Assembly: GCA_951640195.1 (NCBI GenBank)
Contig: OX621165.1
Coordinates: 434,001-498,000 of the forward strand
DNA: 64,000 bases
From: Porpolomopsis calyptriformis
Lineage: Eukaryota > Basidiomycota > Agaricomycetes > Agaricales > Hygrophoraceae
Direction of reading: 5' to 3'
The position numbers were made by a program, and so were the translations under genes. Below are positions 45,477-60,324 of this stretch, in pieces (the first letter of the stretch is position 1; the number at the start of each line of letters is the position of its first letter). Below the pieces are notes generated by a model. The model did no database searches. It was not told the DNA's origin and saw only the letters and a list, made by a program, of their open reading frames with translations.

Positions 45477-45768
45477 CTACTGTATTCCTAGCCCATCATC
45501 CTAATGCCTCATCGCCGTTAAGGGGTTTCTGTTGGTTCCAGAGTTGGCTGTTTGTCGTTGTGCTTTTCATAATATATCTCTTACGCTACACGCTAATATC
45601 TCTCCGCTGTCGAGGTAGTGACTGTAAGTGTCGATTACTGACGAACCACGCAAAAAAAAAAAAAAGCAAAACACGACCACTTTTTTTTCGGCCTGCACGA
45701 GAAGCGGGCTACCGATCCACCCAGCTAACCCAACTTAGCCAGAGAACGGGGAACGGGAACGGGAACGC
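45477..45768. other. Convergent 3' spacer between NACHT-WD40 copy 2 and ORC3
   Basis: About 290 bp with an A-run near 45651-45664 and no coding signal. It holds both 3' ends and has a diverged duplicate at 39639-40045. Confidence 0.5.
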
Positions 45769-48700
45769 TCAAAACAGAGTTCGGACGACATGGTCCGCCT
45801 TCCTCCCCGTGTGTCGGAGGAAACCGAGATAGTCCAGTTCGTGCAGGGCCCGCATAAACCGAGCTTGCACCTCCCTCTTCCATTTGTCCTTGTCCTCATC
45901 TCCATCTCCATTCCCATTCCTCACCCTGTCCTTGTCCTTACCCTTGTCCTTTTCCTTGCCCTTTCGGCTTGCATGAGAACGACTACCCTCCGCCATCCCC
46001 TCCCCCTCCCTCTCTCTCTCTCCCCTCTTCTCCCACTGCTGCTCCCGTCGCCTCCTTTGGTCCTCAAGCACAATTGCAAAAGACTCCAACCAATCATATA
46101 CGTTAATCACTCTCCCACTGTCCAGGTATCGCGCGAACAAGATGCTCGTATCCGGGAGCTCCCATAGCTCGGCACGCCGACTTACGCGGGGATTCCCGTC
46201 CCTTTCCCTGTGCTCGGCCTCGTTCTCTTCCTCGTCCTTCACCTCACCCATCTGAGCGGGATCAAAGTCGATGTAATCGAATGGGTGGAGTAGCCCGGAT
46301 ATAATGGACGCGCGTATCGACGGATTGATCAACTACAGAAAAAGAAAGAAAGAATTGATCAATGTTGAAAAAAAGAGGAATAGAGGTACAGACTTCTGAA
46401 GGAAAAGGCGACGAGCCGGTGTACCATACATCCCATAAATTCGATTCTTCCAGATACGACAAATTTTGTCTAAACACAAAAAACATCGTCGTTGAAGTGA
46501 GGAAAGCAGGAAACAGCGTACCGAAAGTACCCAGCGAGCCATTCGCCCACGTCCTCAGCCAGCTGCACGACCGAGACGGACCGGTCGACAGGCATGGCAG
46601 CCAGCCAACCGATCACCTTCCCAATCACGCCCTCCCCTCTATCGCCATCGTCCTCCCACACCCACGACGGCATCTCGCGAAAGAATCCTTGGAGCTCGTC
46701 GAGCAGCGTTGCTAGTTCGGGATTACATAGTTTCCTGTGTTGTTGTTTCGTGTTTAATGTCCCATTGCAAGCAAAAAAAAAACGAAAAGAAAAGACGCAA
46801 CTTGATCATCATCCCCAGATACTTCCCGTCCTTTCCCAACCTGCCCCCACGCATCGCCGCCACCATCATCTCCGGCATACTCCCTCTCCACGTTCTCTCC
46901 CCCTCCGACGACGGCAACAACTTGGCACTCTTATGACCCTGCTGCACCATAAACTTCTGCACTCTTCTCATCAGGTTGAACGCCACCCTCATCCGTCTCC
47001 CACGCGATTTTATCCCCTTACGCGCCTCATTTACACAATCCAACGCCTCGCGTACATCTCGTCTTTTCCTGTCCTCGACCTCACGGCCACCGTCGGCATC
47101 ACCCCCGATCGCGCGCGTCTTTTGTAGACGGGTTAACAACGAATCCAGAAAGCCAAAGGACTCGGGCTGAAGGAGCAGATCGATCGCGAGCTCCCGCCGC
47201 TCAGTTCCTAGCAGGCAATCGTGAACGAAGATGGTGAATGGTTCCTCGAAATGTTTCATGTGGGCAATCTATTTTATGTTAAAATGTTTCAGCCAGGCAC
47301 GTTGTAGAAGGATAATAAAAAAGGATCCAGCGAAGGGGGGTGACTCGTACCTGCAGGATTGTCAGCAGACCATCGATAGAGGGGTGGTATCGAGCGAAAT
47401 GGCCCGAGAGAAAGCTGAGCGCGGGAGGCCCAAGCAAAATATCCGGTTCGAATTCGATATCGAAAAAGGTCTATGCTCGAAGAGATAGCTAAGCTAAGAA
47501 TGCACGTTGGGATGGTAAATGAGACGGCACCTTGAGCAAGATCTCCTCTAGGACTTGTGAACCTGAGGGAACGTTAAGGTTGTTCACATGTAACAATGCA
47601 AGGGTGGATCGGTGGTATGCCGAATGAAGGTAGGACGGTGAAGGGGGGGTTGACAACGAGAGAATGAAGACAAAGGGTAAGCGGTTGATGTGAAGGCTGT
47701 CAACCGATGTCACCATTTGTGGGGGGAAAAAGAGAATCTGGAATTGACCTGCAAATGTAAAATAAATCGGCCATGACGACAGTGTCGAATTGTTCAAAAT
47801 CACAAAGTAGCACGACTAGCTGTGGCAAAGGATCTGATTCAGACGCTTGCGATGTCAAACATCAGCTTTTTTTTAAAAAAAAAAAAGAGGTTGAAAATTA
47901 CATCGCGCGTTTCGAACGGCTTCATACCAGGCCGCGAGCAATTCTATGTCATAGTTCGTAACGGACGTGGTCGCCTTTCTTTTGGACGTTTTTTCTTATC
48001 CATCTTTGTCTTCAATCGCCCATACACAAGGCTGAGACACGTTGGTTTCCTCACCATCATGACCGTGAGGGGGGGTTTTTATGAACCCGGTTATCAGTGC
48101 TTTCATGGCCAGTGTGATGCTGGTACACTCGGTGGGGTAGATGTGGTTTATGATGGCACCTTCTTCAGGTGCCGGCCGTGGTGAGTCGCTAGAGTCATCG
48201 TCGTCGCCGCCCCTGGGATGAGAGAGTTGGTTGATGATGTCATCCAGCAGCGACGGACCCATGGTCGGAGCTGAACAAATGAAGCAGATATCAACTCGTA
48301 GAAACGGCTGTCATATTGTATGTGAGTTACATACCAGTCAGTGTGATCACGGGTATCTCAGGATATGGGAGTGTTGGGAGAATGTCAGAATAAGCATGGC
48401 GGACGTGTGACACGACGTCGTCTGCTATAGGCGCATATAGTGTTTTGATTACGGCCTGTACGAGCGTGAGTGAGGTCTAGAAAAAGAAGCATCTAATTGA
48501 CAGGGTCACCTGAATCCGGTCGGAACATTTGGTCCAAGCCGCCCGGTATGCCTTCATCCGCAAAGTGTAGCCACCGATCAAGTCTCGTTCACGGTGCAAG
48601 GAGTAAGAGGCTGGTTCGAGGGCATCATTATCTTCGTTGATATCGTTATTATCTGCCCCCGATCACGGATGAGTGAGGAATGAGAATCTCAAATATTTCA

Positions 48701-48828
48701 TTTACCGTCACCAGAGTATGGAATATAGATCACAGTCTACGTGAGTCAGAAATACAAGTTAAATGCTCTTGAAAAAATCCGAAAAGTACCTGGTTAAGGT
48801 CGTCGAGATCGGGGACAGGATTTGGCAT
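45769..48828 (-). CDS. ORC3: Origin recognition complex subunit 3
   Basis: ORC3 is part of the ORC ring that marks replication origins. The minus-strand gene starts at 48828 (MPNPVPDLDDLNQ; exon 1 to 48790) and ends at TGA 45771-45769, with about ten short introns. Recognisable parts in order: YDIELLAAWYEA near 47960-47920; LVVLLCDFEQFD near 47815-47775; the HINRLPFVFILSLSTPPSPSYLH run near 47690-47620; HFEEPFTIFVHDCLLGTE near 47258-47200; and the C-terminal winged helix, with DTSILFARYLDS near 46160-46120 and the terminal VQARFMRALHELDYLGF and RKADHV signature. A TAA near 47994 would end the frame but is removed by a 51 nt intron that restores the register. An acidic/Lys-rich insert sits inside the winged helix. 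It diverges from MCM4 over 120 bp. Confidence 0.85.
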
Positions 48829-48877
48829 GACCGTCGATATAAAGAACCTTCAGGCTTGCCCTAAACAACTCATCAAA

Positions 48878-48884
48878 CGCGAAA
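48878..48884 (+). promoter_or_regulatory. SCB/E2F-like site CGCGAAA
   Basis: Exact CGCGAAA in the shared promoter, 7 bp before the MCB box. Matches the SBF/E2F core used for G1/S genes in fungi. Confidence 0.5.
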
Positions 48885-48890
48885 ACCCAG

Positions 48891-48896
48891 ACGCGT
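48891..48896. promoter_or_regulatory. MCB box ACGCGT
   Basis: Palindromic MluI cell-cycle box in the shared ORC3-MCM4 promoter, 53 bp before the MCM4 ATG. Confidence 0.6.
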
Positions 48897-48948
48897 CTTC
48901 CCTCTCTCCAGCCTTCCAACCTCGCCAAAACCCAAAAGAACGCACACC

Positions 48949-52263
<3,315 letters not shown>

Positions 52264-52498
52264 GAGTTGTATGAATGGATCTGATCAATGAATGCATGAC
52301 TACATCGTGGGCATACAAATGATGTGACTTCAAGGGTACAAGTATATATAGATTTGGCGCCCATTGATGAAGGTAAAATAATACGCCGACACTAGACGTG
52401 TCCAGGTGATAATCCCTCTGCGCCGAGATCAGAAGGAGACGCGACTTGACGGTCACGCTCAATTAGCCACTCTGATCTGATCACTCCCAACACCAAAA
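52264..52498. other. Intergenic MCM4-NUP54
   Basis: 235 bp; a GACGCGAC sequence near 52437-52444 contains the MCB core CGCG and may serve the nucleoporin promoter. Confidence 0.4.
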
Positions 52499-52531
52499 AT
52501 GTTTGGTTCTTTCGGAACCCAACAGCAACAA

Positions 52532-52565
<34 letters not shown>

Positions 52566-54783
52566 AACAACCAGCTGGGAGTGGTCTATTCGGAAATCCA
52601 TCGTCTTTCAGTAATCCCCAGCCACAGCAGCCATCATCGCTCGGCGGTGGCCTTTTCGCAAACCCAACTTCCCAGCAACACACTGCGTTGCCATTTAGCA
52701 ATCCCCTACGATCCCAATCTTCTCTTGCCCCCTCGCCCTTCCCGAACACCAATCTATCCGGAACACCAGGGGGGCTATTTGCCCCATCAACAAATCAAGG
52801 TGGCAATGTGCTGGGCAGTAGCTCGACCCAGCAGCAGGGAGATGGCGGCAGAGGTAGCTTGTTTGGGAACATGACTGGAACCAATACCAGTACCACCCTT
52901 GGCGGAGGTTTGTTGGGAGGCACGCAAACGCAACCGCAAGGCGGCGGCTTGTTTGGGAGCGCGACGGGTGCCAATCAACCTCCTAATGCTATTTCCGGAG
53001 GCGGTGGCGGCTTGTTTGGGAGCGCGACAGGTACGACTCAACCTCCTAATGCGATCTCAGGTGGAGGTGGCGGCGGCTTGTTTGGAAGTGCGACAAGTAC
53101 GGGTACGAATCAGCATCTTCATGCTATCTCGGGAGGGGGCGGGTTTGGGGGCACCACAGCGCAGCAAACGAATCCGGCAGGAGGTGCGGGTTCATTCGGC
53201 AGCACTTTGACAAGCACCGGAGGCGGGCTGTTCGGAAGTACTCAACAACAGCAACAGCCACAGCAGCAGCAAGGAGGAGGGGGATTGTTCGGAGGCTTAG
53301 GCACGAATCAACCTACGAATACCAGCACTAATACCGGTGGAGGATGGCAGTTTGGGAATACCCTAGGGCAGCAACAACCGAATCCGCTTGGTGGCGGTGG
53401 TGCCTTTGGCACGTCGACGAACACGGGAGGGGTGTTTGGAAACAAGCCCTCCGGGAATATCTTTGGGAGTTCGACCATTAACACCAACCCTCCATCACAA
53501 TTCTCGAGTGTCGGGCAGCAGCCGCAAATGCAGTCATCGTTCAACCCGTTCCTACAGTTTCAGCAAACCCAACAGCAACAACAGCAACAACAGCAACAAC
53601 AGCAACGACCGACAGGCTCCATTTTCGGTGGTCCCCTCGGTCAATCAACATCCTTGAATCCAACTGGCAACATCCTTGGAGGGAGTACAAGTTCACTTGG
53701 CACATCCTCGCTATTCGGCCCTAGCCTCTTCCCTCGGAGCTCGAATCTCCCTGTGCAACTGCAAGATCCACAAGCAAGCTTCAACGTGTTAACTCAAAAA
53801 ATAGAGTCTGTGGTGAATGCATGGAATTCAAAATCTCCGCATTGTCGCTTTCAGGTACGTTCTCGTCCTCATCTTGTGATATTTTGCATTGGGAGCAATT
53901 ATATCTCTGCCTCTAGCATTACTTTTACAACCTTGTTGATCCGAATCAAGTGAGCTTGTATGCACGTCCCCCGAACGCTGTCGATGAGGCGCTGTGGCAA
54001 AAAGCCGTTCGGGAAAACCCAGATCCTGCTCGGTAAAATGCGTCCCCTCTAATCCATCTTCCTGATCTGACACCCACACAGTTGTGTTCCCGTTCTCGCC
54101 GTCGGATTCGGTGACTTACACGCGCGGGTAGCGGCACAAACGCAACAGGCAGTTGCGTTCCAGGAAAAACTCAAGGTCTTATCAGTCGGTTTTTCCCAGT
54201 TATCGTGACTGATCCCTTACGTTTTTCAGGAACTGAAAACTCGAATTTCGGTACTCACACAACGCCATGATGTGTCTAATGCACCAAGGCTCCACCGGGC
54301 TACCGCACAGCAAGCCCATCTGGCGCACCGTGTGCTCAAGCTTGTTGAGCACCTTCACCTGCTCATACCCGTGCTGCGGTCGTCTGCTATACGCCCTGAA
54401 GAGGAGGCTTTGCGTGTTCGGCTAGAGGAGATTGATGAAGAGGCGAGGAGAGGTGGGTCTGTGAGTCGGATGCGAGGGAAGCTGAACGAGATGTGGGCGC
54501 TTGTGGGAGCTGTGCATGCGGCGAGGGAGCGGGGGAAGAAGAATGGTGGTGTGGCCGCCGATGGGACCACTGAATGGGCCGTTGTTGATGAGGAGAGTCT
54601 GAGTCAGATCGCGCAGGTATGATTGATCACCGGTCTGATTTATTTTATTTATTTATTTATAATTTGCAGATATTAACGGAGCAGCAAGCAGGGCTCGCGC
54701 ATCTAACGAGTATATTACAGGGTCATTTGAAGGATCTGGATGTGATTCAAGGGAAAAGCAGTCAACAGGAGCGAGTTTCTTGA
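52499..54783 (+). CDS. NUP54: FG nucleoporin NUP54/NUP57
   Basis: Component of the central channel Nup62-type complex of the nuclear pore. Five exons (52499-53854, 53917-54032, 54082-54175, 54230-54616, 54670-54783) total 2067 bp, 688 residues. Residues 1-400 hold many GLFG and FG repeats set in Gly/Thr/Asn/Gln-rich sequence, with a long poly-Q run at residues 8-24 (CAG/CAA) and another near residues 355-370. The folded C-terminal half starts NVLTQKIESVVNAW and includes CRFQHYFYNLVDPNQV and VPVLAVGFGDLHAR, the Nup54 signature, followed by coiled coils that bind Nup62 and Nup58 homologues. Yeast calls this gene NUP57; the metazoan name is NUP54. Spacing to the CAF-1B gene is 157 bp. Confidence 0.93.
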
Positions 54784-54940
54784 AGGAGGATAGCGTAGAG
54801 TTTTGGTGGATACGCACGTTTGACCAAATTCTGATTAGTCTGGAATCCAAATTCTAGCCCAGCCACAATCAAGCACACACAGAGTAGCACTCCGTTTTAC
54901 ACAAACCTTTTGCCAGAATCGCGTCTAGAAAAGAAGAAAG

Positions 54941-57683
54941 ATGCGTTTCCGTACTCTTGAAATTCGCTGGCACGACAGCAAGCCCATCTCCACCTGCGAT
55001 TTCCAACCGGTACAGTTCAAGAAAGCGCGACCGACTCATGAGAGGGATTTCCCGGGTCAATCGTACCGACTAGCGAGTGGTGGGGAGGACAATCATGTCA
55101 GGGTACGTTGCGTGTTCTTTCGGACGTGGACGAGCCGGACATGCGTTGTTTACGGTCATTCGATGCCCAGCTATGGATGGTGCATCCTAACATCATGCCA
55201 CCCTCGTTACTCGAGAGCGCGTCGATCTCTGGGGTGAGCCTCCCCGCGCCACGGCCACCGCGTGTCGAGTACCTCGCTACCCTCAGCAGACACTCTGCAG
55301 CTGTGAACGTCGTGCGGTTCTCTCCCAATGGTCAGTCCTCACTCTTGCTTCTCTCTGGGTTGTGGCATTGATGGACGCTCAGGTGAATTGATCGCTTCCG
55401 CTGGGGATGGTACGAACAACCAGATCGTTTGCGATCTGAAGCTGCACTAAATCCCCTGATCTGTGATAGATGGAATGATCATCATCTGGGCACCGTCGAA
55501 TACTCCTCACACAAGTACTTATGGCAGTGATCTCAGCCCGGAGGAATTGCAGTTGGAAAAGGAGCATTGGAAACCGCGGACGACATTCCGGCACGATCTT
55601 CATTAGCTGTGCCGTCTTTGGTGTTCTTACACAATTCTCAGGTGCACCAAGATGCAGGTATATGATTTGGCGTGGAGCCCGACCGGCGAGTATATCATCG
55701 CAGGCAGCACAGACAACGTCGCCAGGGTGTTTGCATCCAATGATGGCGAGCTTCTACCGTCCCTGCTTTCTGATGCCGTCCGTTTCTAACCCATATGTTA
55801 GGAAAATGTGTCCTTGAACTAGCCGAGCATTCGCACTTCGTGCAAGGCGTCGCATGGGACCCTTTGAACGAATACATCGCTACACAAAGCAGCGACCGTT
55901 CCATGCACGTATACTACATCTCAAACAAACACGGAAACTTTGAGGCCCACGCCGTCGGTAAAAACATGCGCATGCCGCACCATCATAGTCGTACTCCGAG
56001 CACGCAAAGCGCCGGTCGCCCCAGGCTGCGTGCCGACTCAGCCATGAGCGATGCCGAGTCCACCAACAGCGAGCATGTCAGGGATAAGGAGGACATTTTC
56101 TCATCATCAGCTTCCAGCCACGGTGGTGGAAATACGTTGTTGACCCCCGCTACCTCCATTGCCAGCACGCCTTCGACTTCGATGTTCCCACCCCCGCCAA
56201 TCGATAATCCCTCCTCGAGGAGATCATCATTCAGCGGTTCAAATGCACCTAGCTCCCCGTCGCAATATAGCCGATACGGTCGCTCTCCCTCACCCATGCC
56301 CGCTCTTCCGGCCATCCGCACACTCCCCTCAGCGGCAGCCGCCTGGACTAAGCTGTACGGTGACGAAAGTTATACGAATTTTTTCAGACGGCTCACCTTC
56401 AGCCCTGATGGAGGTTTACTTTTAACTCCTGCGGGACAATTCGAGGATCCGTCGGTCATTCTGGGCTCTTCACGATCGACCGCGAGCGCCAAAACGGAGG
56501 ATACTGTCCCGTCGCGTGGCAAAAAGGCAAGACCTTCCATCAATACCAGTGACATTGTCAACCCGTCCTCGGTGTATATCTATTCCCGAGCCAACTTTGC
56601 GCGTCCACCGATCGCGCAGCTCCCTGGACACAAGAAAGCAAGCGTGGCTGTGCGGTTCTCGCCTGTGTTGTATGAGCTTCGTCAGGGTGTCGTTTGCGCC
56701 GACTCGGCGAGTGTGTCAAAGGACGTTATTTTGGAAGAAGGCAAGGAGGGTTCGGTGGCGGTTGATATTTTGGGACCCGTATCTGGTGTTCTGCATGATT
56801 CAGACGCCAGGGCTCTGTTATCCCCATGGAAAACACCATTGTCTACACCCTCTCATTCATCCATTGCAGCCCCCACCCCACTCCTCGCAGGACCCTCATC
56901 ACACGGACATCTGTCGACTATGCAGTCTCCGACACAGTCTCCTACGGATACGCTCCGGCTTCCCACGCCCGTCGCATCTAAACCATCTACACCTGTTCCG
57001 CAGCAAACCATCCCTGCACCCTCGTTATTTGCCTTACCATATCGGATGTTGTATGCGGTGGTAACGATGGACACAGTCACGATCTATGATACGCAGCAAT
57101 CGAGTCCCATTTGCATGCTTACAAAACTGCATTACGATGAGTTTACAGATATGACTTGGTACGTCTTCTTTTCCTGTCCGACCGGGGCTCTCTACTCCAT
57201 AGATATGTCCTGATTTTTTCCCTTGCGTTGCGTAGGTCGCCTGATGGGCAATGTCTTATTCTCTCATCCCGAGATGGCTACTGCACGATCGTCATCTTCG
57301 ACGATATACTACCTACGCACCATACCCAGCAGCAGGCCCTCCAACTCCAATCTATCGCGCACCACCATTCTGTACCTATCACGTATTCGACGTCCACCTC
57401 CACTTCGGCTCCATCGACTTCCGCGACTCCCGCCACAACCCCGTCGACATCATACACGAGCCTCCCTCATATGATCCCCCCGTCGGTGTCGAAGAAGCGG
57501 CCCTCACGACCATTGACGCCTGCCCCTAGCGATGATAATTTGCCGTCCTTACCGGGTCCCAGCAGCCATTCTGGCGAGGGTAAAGAAGCGAAAGAAGATG
57601 AAAATGACGGGCCGACGGCTCAAGGCCCACCTAAGAAGAAAAGGCGTCTGGTACTGACGCACGTTGAGGATTTGAACTCATGA
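54941..57683 (+). CDS. CAC2: Chromatin assembly factor 1 subunit B (Cac2/p60)
   Basis: WD40 subunit of CAF-1, which deposits H3-H4 behind the replication fork. Seven exons (54941-55102, 55171-55330, 55383-55409, 55470-55590, 55642-55745, 55802-57158, 57236-57683) total 2379 bp, 792 residues. Signature blocks: MRFRTLEIRWHDSKPI at the start, RLASGGEDNHVR, SRHSAAVNVVRFSPNGELIASAGDDG spanning a 27 bp micro-exon, VYDLAWSPTGEYIIAGS, HFVQGVAWDPLNEYIATQS and FTDMTWSPDGQCL. A long Ser/Pro-rich insert (exon 6) and a Lys-rich tail (KKKRR) are present. Two introns, 55591-55641 and 55746-55801, start with GC instead of GT; splicing there is needed to avoid in-frame stops and restores the expected protein. 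Confidence 0.92.
55591..55641 (+). other. GC-AG intron 4 of CAF-1B
   Basis: Donor CCG|GCACGA, acceptor CTCAG. No GT donor in this interval keeps the frame; the unspliced frame hits TAG. Confidence 0.65.
55746..55801 (+). other. GC-AG intron 5 of CAF-1B
   Basis: Donor ATG|GCGAGC, acceptor GTTAG; unspliced frame hits TAA. The phase (1) is only satisfied by the GC donor. Confidence 0.65.
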
Positions 57684-58006
57684 AGCAGTTCTTTTCCCGT
57701 CCGAACAAAGATGACTGGCATTTATTAGTTTTCAAAATAAAAGTTTATCTTGTAAATGTGGTTAATCACCTTTCATACGCAGGTCATGTTGCTCGATCGC
57801 AGTGTATAATTTGTAACTGTCCAACGTTCTGTATAATCCACTGGAGTTTCCGTAAAAGTCAACCTAATAAATTACCTCCTAGAGCGAATTTGATAAATGA
57901 GATATATATTACAAAAGAGTGACATCGTGAAATGAATGTACAAGTACACAGTGATGATAAACTGTTTAGTCCAAAGTACAGATGGAAGAACATAGCCAGT
58001 GTCCGA
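57684..58006. other. Convergent 3' spacer between CAF-1B and the DUF6534 gene
   Basis: About 320 bp, AT-rich, containing both 3' UTRs (for example AATAAA-like ATAAATT and CAATAA near 57725-57870). No gene. Confidence 0.5.
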
Positions 58007-59582
58007 CTATATAGCAAATGTAGCAAATCGCACAGGAGTGACACCCCCTGAAGATGGTCGCTCTCGTCCAAAATTCATCGTGCCCCTCTTCTGATGAACT
58101 TCATCCTGAGAAAATAGATCGAGCGTCAAAAAGGACAGAACGGTAGGACGAGAAATTGTGCCCACTCACCAAAATATGCCCCTTTTCAGGGTCAACGTCG
58201 TTCTGGCCAACCCATCCCGTGTCCCATTTGGCGGGACGGTCTGGTGAGAACACCCCGGGAGGCGAGTCGTCCTTTGGCGGCAAAGGTGGCGGGGGGTCTA
58301 TTACTGTAGACGCGATGTGGATATCGTAGCGTTCGACGGGAGTCTTGGGTAGAAGGAGGCGGCTGTTGAGTGACAACATCATGCAGTTTGCATAACTGCA
58401 ACAAAACGGGTCAGCTGTTGGAATCAGAAACCATAACGAAGAGAGGATCACAGTTGAGGGAGGATAAAGAACCTGATAATGCAGGTCAGGGTATTGTCGT
58501 GGAAGTAGGGGAAATAGAGAATGACTGACAGTATAAAATGGACAAAAGTGTTTCGGTAAAGGAGGAAAAGGACGAGCTCTAGAGTGGCTGCCACGGCAGT
58601 AATGACTCCGGTTTCGATCGTTAACGCCATGAGTTTTGACAAAACCGATTTCATGGCTTTCATTCTGATGGCCATATTCGCCCGGCACAGCTTTGCGGGA
58701 AGGAGGGTGAGAAGACAGTTATAAGCGAAAGATGTAAGACATACAAGACAAACTAGGGCCGTTGCAATAAGAACATCGCAAAAGGCACTCCCACCTAGCC
58801 AAATCTAAGATGAATTTGTTTTAGAATGGAATTTCGGGAATGGAAACTGATCTCTACGCACAATATTGAACGACAGGTCTGTAGGGTGCTGAAACGTCTC
58901 AAGTCCCACTCCAAGAGTAAACTAGAATTTTATCATGTTAGCCGCCTCACAGGTAAAACAGGGACTTACCACCACTCCGGAGATGGACACCATCACACAT
59001 TGAACGAGTGACACCTATGTTGGCAATAGAAGTTATCAATCTAGTGGGTGGATGGTGGTGGTGCGAGACGTACTAATACTATGATGACAGGAAGGATGAT
59101 CGATTTCCCAAACATCCAAATTCTCCGGCAAAAGAAAAGGTGTACAATCAAAGCAACTAACTGCTGGTCAGAAGGATGCAGATGGAATTTACGCAGATTG
59201 CACGCACTAAGACCAGCCAGCGGCGCCATGGCTCTGAACGCCCAAAAGAACACGACGTCCAGCAATTCGCCGAAGAAGATCAGACTGTGCAAAGCGGCGT
59301 AGGTTGCGAACGCGGTCCAGACGCAATTCACGAAGAAGGACCCCCATACTGAACTAGTGTTCTATCATAAGGGGGCAGTAGAACTGCAAGAAGAACATAC
59401 CAAGTAATTTGACCCAATTGGAATCGTTAGGGAACGCTAGATGATAAAGAACTACAAGCCGCGGCGTAGTGAGACGAAGTGAACCTAGATTGTCGGTGAA
59501 GTGAACACGCACAGACTTGGGCGACGAAGATGCCTTGCAACCCAGAACTGAGGACATATCCAAGGAACTGTAGGGATAGCAT
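58007..59582 (-). CDS. DUF6534-type multi-pass membrane protein
   Basis: A basidiomycete-specific family of seven-helix proteins of unknown function. On the minus strand, from 59582: LQFLGYVLSSGLQGIFVAQV (helix 1), then, across an intron, FLYHLAFPNDSNWVKLL; a segment with CVWTAFATYAALHSLIF; VALIVHLFFCRRIWMFGK (near 59160) with the next helix IILPVIIVLV; SLVQCVMVSISGVV; GGSAFCDVLIATALVC (near 58780); and IETGVITAVAATLELVLF (near 58620), followed by HFILFFILPQLYANCMMLSLNSR-type sequence split by two introns. The tail is cytoplasmic, Pro-rich, and ends at TAG 58009-58007. About eight short introns. An upstream ATG at 59757 exists but would need another exon that I could not make consistent. Similar in layout to, but not a known, GPCR. 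Confidence 0.75.
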
Positions 59583-60324
59583 GGTCAGACTGCTGTGAAG
59601 CTGTATCCTGTGCGGTGGCGCACCAGCGGAACTTCACTACAATGTTTTGGAGGTGAGCAGCAAACGTGCTGGGGGGTACTGCAAGAACTCACGTCAGAGC
59701 TTCAAATTCCGTAGCGGAATCTAGGGCAGACGCAAGCAGGGCGGACGGATCTCTCATTGGCGCAATACTTCTGGCCCAGTAAGAGGGAAAAACTCGGCGT
59801 CAAGCCTGACTGGAAAGAGAAAGGAACAGCAATGGTACGCATAGCGTCTCCAAGGCCGCACTTATGCAGGCTTGAAATCAAGATAGGGCTTGGCAGTAAA
59901 ACCTGTCATTTTCCATCATCACAAGATGGTCTCTGCGCCACTCGGCTTAATCCCCTTGGGGTTCGATGGTGCTGAGGGATTGGCGACGATCGCAAGGAGG
60001 AGGTAAACTCTGATCTCAATGCCTGGAGACAGCGATTGGCCAAACTTTGCTCAACACCTTGAAAGGGACGACATGTGCCCTGATCCCAACGTCTGTTTTC
60101 GAATGGCGTGCTCACTAGGCTAATTCATTGACAGAAATGAGGCATGGAAGCGTCTGGCGGCAATCATCTATTTGGCGCCTTGCTCCGGGAGCTGTTCCTG
60201 TAAGCCGGAGGGCACGCTCCATGGCAGTACTTAAGAGGCATGAGTCGATCCTCTAGTCAAATACATTTTAATCCCGCCCTTTCAGACCCCACCCCTCAGC
60301 TATTAACATTCTCACATCTCGTTT
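59583..60324. other. Intergenic, divergent promoters
   Basis: About 740 bp between the membrane protein gene and the transcription factor gene. It holds the 5' regions of both. Short frames here show no known motif. Confidence 0.5.

Larger units (their letters stand above)
48829..48948. promoter_or_regulatory. Bidirectional ORC3-MCM4 promoter
   Basis: Only 120 bp separate the two start codons. The interval contains ACGCGT (48891-48896), the MCB element bound by MBF in fungi, and CGCGAAA (48878-48884), an SCB/E2F-like site. Both gene products act in replication licensing, so shared G1/S control is a natural reading, though untested. Confidence 0.7.

Noticed and set aside
58007..59757. A pheromone receptor or other GPCR
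   Set aside because: The helix pattern with IETG, YANCMMLSLNSR and FPND motifs is that of DUF6534 proteins, and no STE3-type signature is seen.
59582..59757. An upstream start at 59757 for the DUF6534 gene
   Set aside because: The extra exon can be spliced with consensus sites but leads to a stop before helix 1; the ATG at 59582 opens directly into it.
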